NCBI GenBank assembly: GCA_036496265.1
Contig: DASXLL010000144.1
Span: 1-56,685 of the forward strand
Length of the DNA stretch: 56,685 bases
Direction: 5' to 3'
Source of the DNA: CAYLLN01 sp036496265
GTDB taxonomy: Bacteria; Planctomycetota; Planctomycetia; Pirellulales; Pirellulaceae
The position numbers were made by a program, and so were the translations under genes. Shown here one piece after another: positions 17,081-25,576 of the stretch; position 1 is the stretch's first letter; each line of letters opens with the position of its first letter. The notes beneath the pieces are model-generated. The model was not told the DNA's origin. It searched no databases and was given only the letters and a program-made list of their open reading frames with translations.

Positions 17081-17836
17081 ATGATCTCCGCCATCGACCT
17101 AACTAAACGCTTCGAGCACGCCGGCCGCGACGTCCTGGCCGTCGATCGCGTCTCGTTCCGCGTGCCCAAAGGCGAAGTCTATGGGCTATTAGGGGCTAAC
17201 GGCGCGGGAAAGACCACGACGCTGCGAATGATTTTGGGCCTGCTGGAGCCAACCAGCGGCTACGCCGAGGTCGATGGCTTTCGCACCAGCGAATCGCCCG
17301 ACGCGGTCAAGCGGCAAATCGGTTTCGTCTCGACCAGCGCCGGCCTCTACCAATGGCTGACGCCCCGCGAACTGCTCTTGTTTTTCGCCGATCTCTATGA
17401 TGTGCCGCCGCAACAAGCGGAAGCCAATGTGGCCAGGCTGGCGTCGCTGTTTGGCCTCACCGAATTTCTCGACCGCCGCTCGGCAACTTTAAGCACCGGT
17501 CAAAAGCAGCGCGTGAACCTCGCCCGCTCGCTCGTCCACGATCCGCCGGTGATTTTGCTCGACGAGCCGACGCGCGGCCTCGATGTGCTCGGTAGCAAAG
17601 TGATTTTCGATTACATCCGCACCGCCCGGCAGACCGGCAAGGCTGTCATCGTTTGCACGCATCGCCTCGACGAAGCCGAGCGGATGTGCGATCGGTTCGG
17701 CCTTCTCAATCAGGGCCGCCTGATGCACGAGGGAACGTTGGCCGAGTTGCAACAGCGCACGTGCCTGCCCACGTTAACCGATATCTTTCTCGCTGCAATG
17801 CCTGCCGATCAACCGCAGGAGCCCGCGGCCGCATGA
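17081..17836 (+). CDS. ABC transporter ATP-binding protein, NatA-like
   Basis: A 251-residue ABC ATPase. The Walker A is GANGAGKTT, the signature is LSTGQKQRVNLARSL, Walker B is VILLDEPTRGLD and the switch His is in CTHRLDEAE. The closest described type is NatA of the Na+-exporting NatAB system and related ABC-2 ATPases. The stop overlaps the start of the permease gene (ATGA at 17833-17836), so the two proteins are made together as one transporter. The transported substrate is not certain; Na+ is a family-based guess. Confidence 0.9.
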   Translation: MISAIDLTKRFEHAGRDVLAVDRVSFRVPKGEVYGLLGANGAGKTTTLRMILGLLEPTSGYAEVDGFRTSESPDAVKRQIGFVSTSAGLYQWLTPRELLLFFADLYDVPPQQAEANVARLASLFGLTEFLDRRSATLSTGQKQRVNLARSLVHDPPVILLDEPTRGLDVLGSKVIFDYIRTARQTGKAVIVCTHRLDEAERMCDRFGLLNQGRLMHEGTLAELQQRTCLPTLTDIFLAAMPADQPQEPAAA

Positions 17837-20061
17837 ACGATCACCAACCTGCGGCCGCTGCCTCCGCCGCCCCCAGCTTGAACTTCGCCCGCGTCGCACG
17901 GCTGGCCCGCAAGGAGCTCCGCGAAACGCTCCGCGATCGCCGCACGATCCTCACGCTCGTCGTCATGCCGCTGCTCGTTTATCCCGTCCTGAGTGTCGCG
18001 CTCAAGCAATTCTTGCTAACAGCCACTTCCCAAGAGACGAACGTCCGGCTCATCATCCGCTCCGACACCCAGGAGGAGCTTTTGGCCCTCGCCGTGTTGA
18101 TGGATCGCGGCGACCGGCTGATCGAGCAGCGGGAGCCAAGCTCACCGGGCACGCCGCTGGCGGCTGGCCCCATTCTGGGGAGCGGACGCAGCGGCAGTGA
18201 GCTTCCCTTCGCGGAAAACAACGTCTCCGCCCTTTCTCCGGAGGAACGGGAAAAGTCGAGCCTCGAAGACCAGGTGCGCGAAGGCAAAATTGACTTGGGT
18301 GTGCGGCTAACGCACGTGGAAAAGCCGCAGCAGGCCCGCGCCGAAGCCCGCTTTCAATTGATCTATCGGCCCAACACGCCGCTCAGCCGGCAGGCCGCCG
18401 ATTTCGTCGAGCGGCGTCTGCGGGCCGTCAACGAGCAAGACTTGCGGCGGCGTCTGGCCAAAGCCGGCGACCAGGCCCCGCTGAAAACCGGCTGGCGTCT
18501 CATTCCTGTTGCCGACGAGCAGGGGCACTCGTTCTGGCTCGGTGCCCTGATGCCGCTGGTCCTCATCCTGATGACGATCACCGGCGCGGTCTATCCCGCG
18601 ATCGACCTCACCGCCGGCGAACGCGAGCGCGGCACGCTCGAATCGCTAATGGCGGCGCCGGTGCCGCGGCTGGAACTGCTCATCGCAAAATACATCGCCG
18701 TCGTAACGGTCGCTACGCTCACGGCCGTCGTGAACATGACCGCAATGACCGCCACCGTTGCCGCTTTCGGCCTCTGGACCTTTTTCTTCGGCAATCAGGG
18801 ATCGCCCGCCGAGGCGATTCTGTCGGTGTTCTTGTTGCTCATTTTGTTTGCCATGTTTTTTTCCGCGGTGCTGTTGCTCGTGACCAGCTTTGCCCGCAGC
18901 TTCAAGGAGGCCCAGGCTTATGTCGTGCCGCTCATGGTGGTCGCGCTCGCGCCGGGCTTCATGAGCGTCATGCCCGGCCTGACGCTTGGGCCGCTGATGA
19001 GCGTCCTACCGCTAACCAATATTGTGTTGCTGACCCGCGACGTAATGGAAGGCAATGCTCCCATCATTTGGGGCACAGTTGCCGTGCTGACAACGTTACT
19101 CTATGGCGGCGTCGCCCTCGCGCTCGCCGGCCGCGTCTTCGGCAGCGACGCGATTTTGTATGGCAGCGAAGGAACCTGGGCCGATCTGTTCCGGCGGCCG
19201 AAAGAATTGAGACGCCAGGCGACAGTCACAGACGCTCTCTCCACTCTGGCCGTCATCACACCGCTGTACGTCATCGCCAGCGGCCTCCTGGCCATGCTGC
19301 AAGGCATCGGCATGATTGCGCAGCTCATGGCCGCCGCCGGAACAACGCTGATCATCTTCGTCGCCGTTCCGATGATGATGGCCCGCTACCAGGGCGTGGC
19401 GCCACGCAGCGGTTTTCAACTGTCTCGCGCCAATCCCCTATTTTTCGTGGCGGCTGCCATACTCGGCGCCACGCTCTGGCCGCTGGCTTACGATTCGATC
19501 ATTCTTTGCCAGCAACTGGGCCTCGCGACGCTCAGCAGCGAAAAACTGGCCGAGCATCGGCCCGCGCTGCTGGCGATGGTCGAAAAACTGCGAGCCGTTC
19601 CGCCCTGGATCGTACTGCCCTGCCTGGCCGCGGTGCCGGGAATTGCCGAGGAGCTGTTTTTCCGCGGCTACTTGCTCGGCGCCGCGCGCGGCAAACTGCG
19701 CGCCTGGCTAGCCATCGGCCTCACCGGCCTCGTCTTCGGCCTGTTTCATGCCAGCGTCGGCGGCCTGATCGCTGTCGAACGCGTCCTATCGAGCACATTC
19801 CTCGGCCTCGTCCTCGGCTGGATCTGCTGGACGACCGGCAGCGTCTTCCCCGGCATGATCCTGCACATACTCAACAATGGGCTGCTCCTCTCGCTACTCT
19901 ATTTCGGCCCGCAACTGCAAGAACGCGGTTGGGACATCGAGGACCAGAGTTATCTACCGCTACCTCTAGTGTTCGCAACCACGGTCGTGGCATCGGTTAC
20001 GGGCGTAATCCTGGCGGTATTTGCGCGGCGCAGGCAACAAACTCAAACCGCACCCGCCTGA
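17833..20061 (+). CDS. ABC-2 permease (NatB-like) fused to a CPBP intramembrane protease
   Basis: A 742-residue membrane protein. Residues 1-520 are an ABC-2 type permease: TM1 (TLVVMPLLVYPVLSVALK), a large extracytoplasmic domain of about 240 residues, then five or so TM helices including ERERGTLESLMAAPVPRLEL, the usual ABC-2 coupling segment. Residues 560-740 are a CPBP (Rce1-like) glutamic protease: EELFFRGYL at 606 (Glu606, Glu607, Arg611), FGLFH ending at His639, and HILNN at 678-682. All catalytic positions are present, so the protease half should be active. The ATG at 17833 is set by the overlap with the ATPase gene and avoids translating the ATPase gene in a second frame. Confidence 0.9.
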   Translation: MNDHQPAAAASAAPSLNFARVARLARKELRETLRDRRTILTLVVMPLLVYPVLSVALKQFLLTATSQETNVRLIIRSDTQEELLALAVLMDRGDRLIEQREPSSPGTPLAAGPILGSGRSGSELPFAENNVSALSPEEREKSSLEDQVREGKIDLGVRLTHVEKPQQARAEARFQLIYRPNTPLSRQAADFVERRLRAVNEQDLRRRLAKAGDQAPLKTGWRLIPVADEQGHSFWLGALMPLVLILMTITGAVYPAIDLTAGERERGTLESLMAAPVPRLELLIAKYIAVVTVATLTAVVNMTAMTATVAAFGLWTFFFGNQGSPAEAILSVFLLLILFAMFFSAVLLLVTSFARSFKEAQAYVVPLMVVALAPGFMSVMPGLTLGPLMSVLPLTNIVLLTRDVMEGNAPIIWGTVAVLTTLLYGGVALALAGRVFGSDAILYGSEGTWADLFRRPKELRRQATVTDALSTLAVITPLYVIASGLLAMLQGIGMIAQLMAAAGTTLIIFVAVPMMMARYQGVAPRSGFQLSRANPLFFVAAAILGATLWPLAYDSIILCQQLGLATLSSEKLAEHRPALLAMVEKLRAVPPWIVLPCLAAVPGIAEELFFRGYLLGAARGKLRAWLAIGLTGLVFGLFHASVGGLIAVERVLSSTFLGLVLGWICWTTGSVFPGMILHILNNGLLLSLLYFGPQLQERGWDIEDQSYLPLPLVFATTVVASVTGVILAVFARRRQQTQTAPA

Positions 20062-20417
20062 CTCGCCGCCAGCCGCCGAAATTCCACTTCATCCACCACC
20101 ACGCCCCGCCGCGTCAGCTCAAACGCCAGCGCCGCATCCGGCCAACCAATTGCCGACAAGATTTGATTGAGCTGCAATTCCGGGCAGCGCCCCTTCAACT
20201 CCACATACGCCAAACAATCACCACGATCAATCAGATTGCCATCCACCTGCCAAGCCTGTCCATCACCCGCACCGTCCGTCCAAACAAAAGACCCATCCGG
20301 CTCGATAAACATGCGGTCGAGGCGCTGGAGAGCGGCCAGGGCATCGTCAAAAGTCACGGCCAAGCTTGTGGCAATTGCTTCGTGGCAACCGTGGACTGAC
20401 GTATGAAAGGTCAACAT
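20043..20417 (-). CDS. Conserved hypothetical protein
   Basis: A 124-residue soluble protein. The pattern WQVDGNLIDRGDCLAYVELK, then LSAIGWPDAALAFELTRRGV matches what I recall of a conserved planctomycete family of unknown function; that recall is not verified. Its 3' end overlaps the convergent permease gene by 19 bases. Its ATG (20415-20417) overlaps the likely -35 element of the divergent mntA promoter, so the two transcripts may interfere. Confidence 0.6.
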   Translation of the reverse strand: MLTFHTSVHGCHEAIATSLAVTFDDALAALQRLDRMFIEPDGSFVWTDGAGDGQAWQVDGNLIDRGDCLAYVELKGRCPELQLNQILSAIGWPDAALAFELTRRGVVVDEVEFRRLAASQAGAV

Positions 20418-20439
20418 TGGGTGATACTAGTGGTATAAT
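20411..20439 (+). promoter_or_regulatory. Sigma-70-type promoter for mntA-hepT
   Basis: A consensus -10 TATAAT (20434-20439) preceded by the extended element TGG, with TCAACA (4 of 6 matches to TTGACA) 17 bases upstream at 20411-20416. The predicted transcript starts near 20446, which makes the ATG at 20470 the likely start and the ATG pair at 20449 nearly leaderless. Confidence 0.65.
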
Positions 20440-20469
20440 TGACGGCGGATGATGCGAGGCGTAGGCACC

Positions 20470-20772
20470 ATGACTAACAACGCAGAAATCACTAGCTATC
20501 GGTCCAAGTTACGAGATCATTTTCCGGACTTCGTCCGGCGGTATCGCGTGGCCTCCCTCTCGTTATTTGGCTCTCGAGTGCGGGGCGACAATCGAGCCGA
20601 CAGCGATTTGGACATCCTCGCACAATTTCGGGAGACGCCCAGTCTCTTCACGCTACTAAGACTCGAAAATGAACTCTCCGATATGCTCGGCCTGCGTGTG
20701 GATTTGGTGATGGAAGACTCGCTTCGGCCTACCATTGCCCAGCGGATTCTTAGCGAATTGGTTCCGATATGA
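20470..20772 (+). CDS. mntA: MntA-like nucleotidyltransferase antitoxin
   Basis: A minimal nucleotidyltransferase of 100 residues. The catalytic signature GSX10DXD is intact: Gly34-Ser35 then Asp46 and Asp48 in FGSRVRGDNRADSDLD. In studied MntA-HepT pairs the antitoxin AMPylates HepT on a tyrosine next to its RX4HXY motif and so silences it. The start at 20470 is preferred over 20449 because of the promoter position. The stop overlaps the hepT start (20769-20772). Confidence 0.85.
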   Translation: MTNNAEITSYRSKLRDHFPDFVRRYRVASLSLFGSRVRGDNRADSDLDILAQFRETPSLFTLLRLENELSDMLGLRVDLVMEDSLRPTIAQRILSELVPI

Positions 20773-21131
20773 CAGGCAGCCGCCAGTTTGAAGAATATCT
20801 GGAGGATATTCGGGATGCGGCAACGAAAGCCATCGAGTTCGTCGCCTCCATGTCGGAGCAGGAGTTTCATTCCGATCAAAAGACGATCTTCGCAGTAATT
20901 CGGGCTTTGGAAATCATCGGAGAAGCGACGAAGCGAATTCCGGACGAGGTGCGACAGCGGAACCCCGAAGTGCCGTGGCGCGAGATGGCAGGAATTCGCG
21001 ACAAGTTGATTCACGATTACTTGCGCGTCAACGTCGATGTCGTTTGGAAAACGGTCCGGGATGATTTGCCCGTTCTTCTGAATCAACTTTCAAGCATTTG
21101 TCGCCCCAATGCTACTGACCGGGCAACTTAG
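20769..21131 (+). CDS. hepT: HepT-like ribonuclease toxin
   Basis: A 120-residue helical HEPN-domain protein. The active-site and modification motif RX4HXY is complete: Arg77, His82 and Tyr84 in RDKLIHDY. HepT dimers cleave RNA, and the tyrosine is the residue AMPylated by MntA. The EIIGEATKRIP helix is typical. Gene order and overlap fit the known antitoxin-toxin operon. The protein is full length and shows no inactivating change. Confidence 0.87.
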   Translation: MTGSRQFEEYLEDIRDAATKAIEFVASMSEQEFHSDQKTIFAVIRALEIIGEATKRIPDEVRQRNPEVPWREMAGIRDKLIHDYLRVNVDVVWKTVRDDLPVLLNQLSSICRPNATDRAT

Positions 21132-21141
21132 ATTCAAAGGA

Positions 21142-24100
21142 TTACTCGAACACCAACAACCCAAACCCTTCCGGCCGTGTTTCGATCGCCGCCGGCGTCG
21201 TGAACGCTTGCAAGCCGACGCGGGGAATGATCCGCTCGATGCCGATGGCCCAGACATCACGAACTTGCGGCTTTTTTGGGCATAGCTCCGCCAGCGGAAT
21301 GGCCGCTTCGGCGGTCCAGTATTGATCGTCGCCGGCCGTGGCGATGAACCATTGCGGATTCCACGTGGAATCGCCAAAGCAGCTTTCCGCCGGCCAGCCG
21401 CGATGGTCGATTGTCAACGACCAATACGTCGCGTAATCGCGATCGATGTCGAGCAAGACCGTGACGCGGTCGCGGGCCGACAGGTCCGTGTCCGACGCTC
21501 GCGACGCTGCCTTCGCGGCATAATCGACACCCGCCGCTTTCCCACAACTTACGGCGACATACAAAAACTCGTCGTCGAACGTGAAGACCGCCGCGGTCGC
21601 CGTGGTTGAATCCGTCTTGCCTTCGACATTTTGCAGCGACACCGGCTTGGCCATTTTCCACACGATATCGTCCAGCCGGCCGTCCAAACGTGGCTTTTCC
21701 ACCGCCGCGACGATCGGACAAACCTTTTTCGGCGGCGTCTCACTCGGTCGAAACAGCCACTGCTCGGCCGCCGCGTTTGTTGCCCAGATGGACTGCGATT
21801 TATTCGTCGTCAAAAGCTGAAAGAACCGCTCCGCCATTCGCGGCTGTCCCGCCTGCCGTGCCGCCGCCGCGACGGCGAATCGCAGCGGCGCTTCGGCATA
21901 CAACGTCGGTCGCGTTTGCTCGATTTGCTTCGCCAAGGCCAGCGCTCGACCTGCACGTTCGGCCGGATTCAAATCCGGGGCGGCGGTTCGCGTCGCGCCC
22001 ACCGAGGCAAAAGAAGCCGCCTTGATCGCCGGAGCCTGCTTGGCCGCTGCTGCGGAGGCGGTCTCCTCCACATCCGTTGCCGCTGTCGCCAATCGCACTT
22101 CATACCGCGTTTCCTTCCGCTCCCGCCACGCGACTTCACCGCTCGCGTAGTACCGCACGAGCCACAACGCCGCGGCGTCCGCCAGCGGATGCTGCGGATA
22201 TTTTTCCAGCATCAAATGCAATGCATCGGCGGCCTCGCGGCTCTTGCCGGTCTGCTGATACTTGCGAGCCAGCTGCCACAGAATTTCGCCGGCCGTGCGG
22301 TTCGATAAGCCCTTCGTCAAATCAGCCGCCTGGCCCAGCCATCCCGCGCCGACCGTCGCATCCGACGACATCCGATCCAGAAGTTGCTCCACATTGTGCC
22401 GCTTCTGCGCCACTTGGCTTAGCGCCTCCAAATTCCCCGCCGGCGGATCAGTCAGCTGCCGCCGCGCTTCGCCGCCCGCTTGCAGCGCAATGCCGCTCAT
22501 GATGTCCCGCTTGCCGCTATCTTGCGGCAGCCGATCGACGAGCAGCGACAGGCCCACATTGCGCGGACTCGCTTGCACGTCCGTGAAAATCAGTCCTCGA
22601 CCGAATTGCGCCTGCTCCGCAACCGAACGGCCCAGCCGCGGCGACCATTGGCTCGGCGTCATATTGACCAGCCCTTGCTTTTCGGCCGGCAGCAGCGTGA
22701 ACACTTTTTTAACCCGCCAGGCCGCCAGGCCCGCCTCCTTGATCTGATCCGGATAAGCCGTTTCGTCCGACGCTTTGTTGACGGCAGCGAGGGTGACTTG
22801 GTTGGTCAGGTGTGCCAGGGGATTTTCGCCGCGCGGCGAAACATCTTCCGTAACGATCGTGTCCGGACGCCATTGGCGAATGCGGCGAACGAGGTGCTCT
22901 TCCAGCCGCTCCAGCGCTTTGCCGTCGTTCGCGGCGTTCCAGCGAGCCAGAATTCCGTCGCTCGTCTGCAGCAGCGCCGCTTCCGGCAGCGGAAAACGCC
23001 AGGCCGAATCCGCCGCACTTCCACCGGCCGCGACCACAGCCGCCTGAATTCGCTCACTAGCCGTAAATGCGGTCCGCTGAGATAGATCCGCGGGCGCGGC
23101 CTCTCTTCCGATGACTTCAACCGCCGTCAGAAACGCGCTATTGCCGCCTTGATCGGCAACCATTTCCAGCGGCATCCTTGCCGACTCGCTGACAATGCCA
23201 AGCAGTGCCGTTCGAGCGCCACCAGCCCGCTGAACGCGCCATGTTTGGCCTCCGTCGCGCGTATGTAAGATCGTGCCCAGCGACCCGACCGCCCAGCCGC
23301 GATATTCATCAATGAATGCCAGGCCGCGGAGCGGCGCCGTTTGCTCGGTACGCGAAACCTGCCATTTCTGTCCACCGTCGCCCGAATGAACAACGCATGT
23401 GCCCGGCGCTCCGGCGATCCAGATGTGATTTTCACGAACCGCCAGCGCGCGGAAATCAAGCTCGCGTGCGGCCACGTCCGGTAGCTCGCCGGCCGGCGCG
23501 GTCCAAGTGAAGCCGCTGTCGCGCGTCGTTAGCACGAGACCCCCATCGCCGATGAGCCAGCCGCCGGTCTGGCCCGTTAGCAACAATCGCCGCAGCGACC
23601 GCGGTCCGAGGTTCGTTGTTCGCGACGGCCGAATTTCAGTCGAGGTGACGATGCCGAGGCTACCGCCGAACCCGGCAACGGCGCCGCTTTTGGGGTCTTG
23701 AAAATCTCCGGTTACCCAACCGAGCGTTTCACCTTTGGCCACAGGCGTCCACGTTCGGCCGCCGTCTTCTGAGCGAAACACGCCACCGGGATAGAGGGCC
23801 GAGCCGTCTCCGATCGCCCAACCTTGGCGGGCGTCGAAAAACCGCACATGGCGCAGCCCCGGCAGCGTCAGATCGGGTGTGTTCTGCCAGGTCTTGCCGC
23901 CGTCGCGGGTCCGCAGTGCCACGCCGTGAGTCTCATGCGTATAAGCCTGAGTCCAACCACCAACAGCGACGCCATTATCGGCGTCGAGAAATTGCACTGC
24001 CTCCAGGCGGCAGGTGACTCCCGAATTTTGCAGCTTCCAATTCCGCCCGCCATCGCTCGTATGCCAGATTACTCCGCGATCGCCCACCGCCCAGCCGCGA

Positions 24101-24306
24101 TCGGCATCGATGAAGCTCACCGAAGTCAATTCCGCATCCTGCAGCCACTGCGCCGGCACCGGCTCCGGCTGAGCGAACGCCGTGGCGGTAAATAAACAAA
24201 GAACGGCGCCAACGGCCGTGCAGCGAGCGCAAGCGACCAAGGACTGAGTACTGAGTACTGAGTACTGAGTACTCAGTACTAATCCGAACCAACTCGATTT
24301 TTCCAT
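21142..24306 (-). CDS. Secreted Ycf48-like BNR propeller protein with CBM9-like C-terminus
   Basis: A 1054-residue exported protein. The signal peptide core is VGAVLCLFTATAFAQ. Residues about 50-360 hold six or more Asp-box/BNR repeats of the Ycf48 type, for example HTSDGGRNWKLQ, RSEDGGRTWTPVA and HTRDGGQTWRVQ. A middle region (about 370-650) has WRPDTIVTEDVSPRGENP and may be a degenerate PIG-L-like domain; that call is weak. A helical stretch follows (about 660-850). The C-terminus (about 880-1050) reads PRLDGRLDDIVWKMAKPV and resembles CBM9/DOMON-like carbohydrate-binding domains. The start at 24306 excludes heptamer-derived residues further upstream, but the first 25 residues still include LSTQYSVLSTQ from a repeat. 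Confidence 0.75.
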   Translation of the reverse strand: MEKSSWFGLVLSTQYSVLSTQSLVACARCTAVGAVLCLFTATAFAQPEPVPAQWLQDAELTSVSFIDADRGWAVGDRGVIWHTSDGGRNWKLQNSGVTCRLEAVQFLDADNGVAVGGWTQAYTHETHGVALRTRDGGKTWQNTPDLTLPGLRHVRFFDARQGWAIGDGSALYPGGVFRSEDGGRTWTPVAKGETLGWVTGDFQDPKSGAVAGFGGSLGIVTSTEIRPSRTTNLGPRSLRRLLLTGQTGGWLIGDGGLVLTTRDSGFTWTAPAGELPDVAARELDFRALAVRENHIWIAGAPGTCVVHSGDGGQKWQVSRTEQTAPLRGLAFIDEYRGWAVGSLGTILHTRDGGQTWRVQRAGGARTALLGIVSESARMPLEMVADQGGNSAFLTAVEVIGREAAPADLSQRTAFTASERIQAAVVAAGGSAADSAWRFPLPEAALLQTSDGILARWNAANDGKALERLEEHLVRRIRQWRPDTIVTEDVSPRGENPLAHLTNQVTLAAVNKASDETAYPDQIKEAGLAAWRVKKVFTLLPAEKQGLVNMTPSQWSPRLGRSVAEQAQFGRGLIFTDVQASPRNVGLSLLVDRLPQDSGKRDIMSGIALQAGGEARRQLTDPPAGNLEALSQVAQKRHNVEQLLDRMSSDATVGAGWLGQAADLTKGLSNRTAGEILWQLARKYQQTGKSREAADALHLMLEKYPQHPLADAAALWLVRYYASGEVAWRERKETRYEVRLATAATDVEETASAAAAKQAPAIKAASFASVGATRTAAPDLNPAERAGRALALAKQIEQTRPTLYAEAPLRFAVAAAARQAGQPRMAERFFQLLTTNKSQSIWATNAAAEQWLFRPSETPPKKVCPIVAAVEKPRLDGRLDDIVWKMAKPVSLQNVEGKTDSTTATAAVFTFDDEFLYVAVSCGKAAGVDYAAKAASRASDTDLSARDRVTVLLDIDRDYATYWSLTIDHRGWPAESCFGDSTWNPQWFIATAGDDQYWTAEAAIPLAELCPKKPQVRDVWAIGIERIIPRVGLQAFTTPAAIETRPEGFGLLVFE
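24243..24280. repeat. Heptanucleotide array ACTGAGT
   Basis: Four exact tandem copies of ACTGAGT, a fifth with one change (ACTCAGT) and three further bases. It falls inside the signal-peptide region of the Ycf48-like gene, where the reverse strand translates as LSTQYSVLSTQ. Confidence 0.95.
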
Positions 24307-24317
24307 TCCTGACCTCA

Positions 24318-24430
24318 GAACCCCGAACCCTGAACCCTGAACCCTGAACCCCGAACCCCGAACCTCGAACCTCGAACCTCGAACCTCGAACCTCGAACCT
24401 CGAACCTCGAACCTCGAACCCCGAACCCCG
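24318..24430. repeat. Heptanucleotide array GAACCCY/GAACCTC, about 16 copies
   Basis: About 113 bases of tandem 7-mers: GAACCCC and GAACCCT variants on the left, a uniform block of GAACCTC in the middle, and GAACCCC again on the right. The array lies between the divergent Ycf48-like gene and the TIM-barrel gene, just upstream of both. Confidence 0.97.
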
Positions 24431-24564
24431 TGCGTCGGGCCGCGAATGATAGCAACGCACACGCCCAGCCCCCTACACCGATCCGGCGGATTGCCGCTGG
24501 CAATCGCAAAGACCATAATCGCGACATTCATCAGTCCGCGAAGATTCCAGAAGGAGCCTTGCCC

Positions 24565-25434
24565 ATGTTCGCCAACCTCTCCCGTCGCCGTTTTCTCGCC
24601 CTCTCTGCCGCCGCGACCGCTGGCGCTACCTGGTTTGACGCGGCGAATCTACTCCAAGCCGCCGGGCTTGCAGACGCCAAAGACCCCTGGGGCGGGTTTC
24701 CAGTCGGCGTGCAAAGTTATTCGCTGCGGAACTACAAACTGCCCGAAGCGATTCGGCACTTGCAAGGGATGGGAGTGCATTATGTCGAGCTCGCCGGAAC
24801 GCACTTGCCGATCACGGCCAGCGACGCCGAAATCGCCGACACTTTAAAACTCTGCCAGACCGCCGATCTCAAGGTCAGTGCCCACGGCGTCAATGCATTC
24901 AACAAGGATCACGAAAAGAACAAAAAGATTTTCGAGTTTGCCAAGAAACTGGGTATTCGCATTATCAGCGCCAACCCACAGCCCGACGCTGAAACGTTTG
25001 CCAGCCTCGACAAGCTCGTCGCCGAATTCGACATGCGGATCGCCATTCACAATCACGGCCCGGGCGCTCTATACGACAAGCTCGACAGCGTGATCACAAT
25101 CATCAAAAACCACGACAAGCGAATTGGAGCGTGCGTCGATTGCGGCCACTTCATCGCCAGCGGTGAAGATCCGGTGAAGTGCGTTCTCGCGCTCAACGAT
25201 CGCGTTTACGGCGTCCACCTGAAGGACCACGAGGAAAGTGGCAAAAAATCGCCCAGCGTCGTCCTCGGCAAGGGCCACCTGGATGTCGTCGGCTTGTTCA
25301 AAGCACTCCGCCAGATCAAGTTTTCCGCAGACAAGGCTCTCTCGCTCGAATACGAAGCCAATCCCATGAACCCGATCGACGACATGAAGGCTTGCCTGGA
25401 AATCGCCAAACAGGCGATTGCCAAATCGGCTTAA
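24565..25434 (+). CDS. Tat-exported sugar phosphate isomerase/epimerase-like TIM barrel
   Basis: A 289-residue protein with a twin-arginine signal: NLSRRRFLALSAAATAGATW in the first 25 residues. The mature part is an AP endonuclease 2-type TIM barrel (xylose isomerase-like): VGVQSYSLRNY, GVHYVELAG, IAIHNHGPG, ACVDCGHFIASG, VYGVHLKDHE and LSLEYEAN supply the usual metal-binding Glu/His/Asp set. Substrate unknown; planctomycetes have many exported members linked to sugar catabolism. AAGGAG at 24551-24556, eight bases before the ATG at 24565, decides the start. Confidence 0.88.
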   Translation: MFANLSRRRFLALSAAATAGATWFDAANLLQAAGLADAKDPWGGFPVGVQSYSLRNYKLPEAIRHLQGMGVHYVELAGTHLPITASDAEIADTLKLCQTADLKVSAHGVNAFNKDHEKNKKIFEFAKKLGIRIISANPQPDAETFASLDKLVAEFDMRIAIHNHGPGALYDKLDSVITIIKNHDKRIGACVDCGHFIASGEDPVKCVLALNDRVYGVHLKDHEESGKKSPSVVLGKGHLDVVGLFKALRQIKFSADKALSLEYEANPMNPIDDMKACLEIAKQAIAKSA

Positions 25435-25450
25435 GAACGAAGAAGCCGGG

Positions 25451-25542
25451 AACACTAATCAGCGCTAATCAACACTAATGACGGCTGTGGAGATAAGAGT
25501 CTTATCTTTTTATTAGCGCTGATTAGTGAGAATTAGTGTTCC
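25451..25542. terminator. Nested inverted repeats between convergent genes
   Basis: A 17-bp perfect inverted repeat (25454-25470 against 25513-25529, CACTAATCAGCGCTAAT) is overlapped by an outer 10-bp pair (GAACACTAAT at 25451, ATTAGTGTTC at 25533). A small hairpin AGATAAGA-G-TCTTATCT (25492-25508) sits in the loop, followed by TTTTT. It lies between the convergent TIM-barrel and sulfatase genes and probably terminates both; it may also be a mobile repeat. Confidence 0.7.
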
Positions 25543-25576
25543 GCTGTTTGTCTGACTCGACCAAGAAGGATCGCGT

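Noticed and set aside
19068..20399. Plus-strand frame of over 400 codons inside the permease-protease gene
   Set aside because: It is a second-frame shadow: very Arg-rich, no hydrophobic pattern, and the in-phase permease gene has clear TM and protease motifs.
24318..24430. Possible CRISPR array at the heptamer block
   Set aside because: The unit is 7 bp with no unique spacers and no cas genes nearby; it is a simple tandem repeat.
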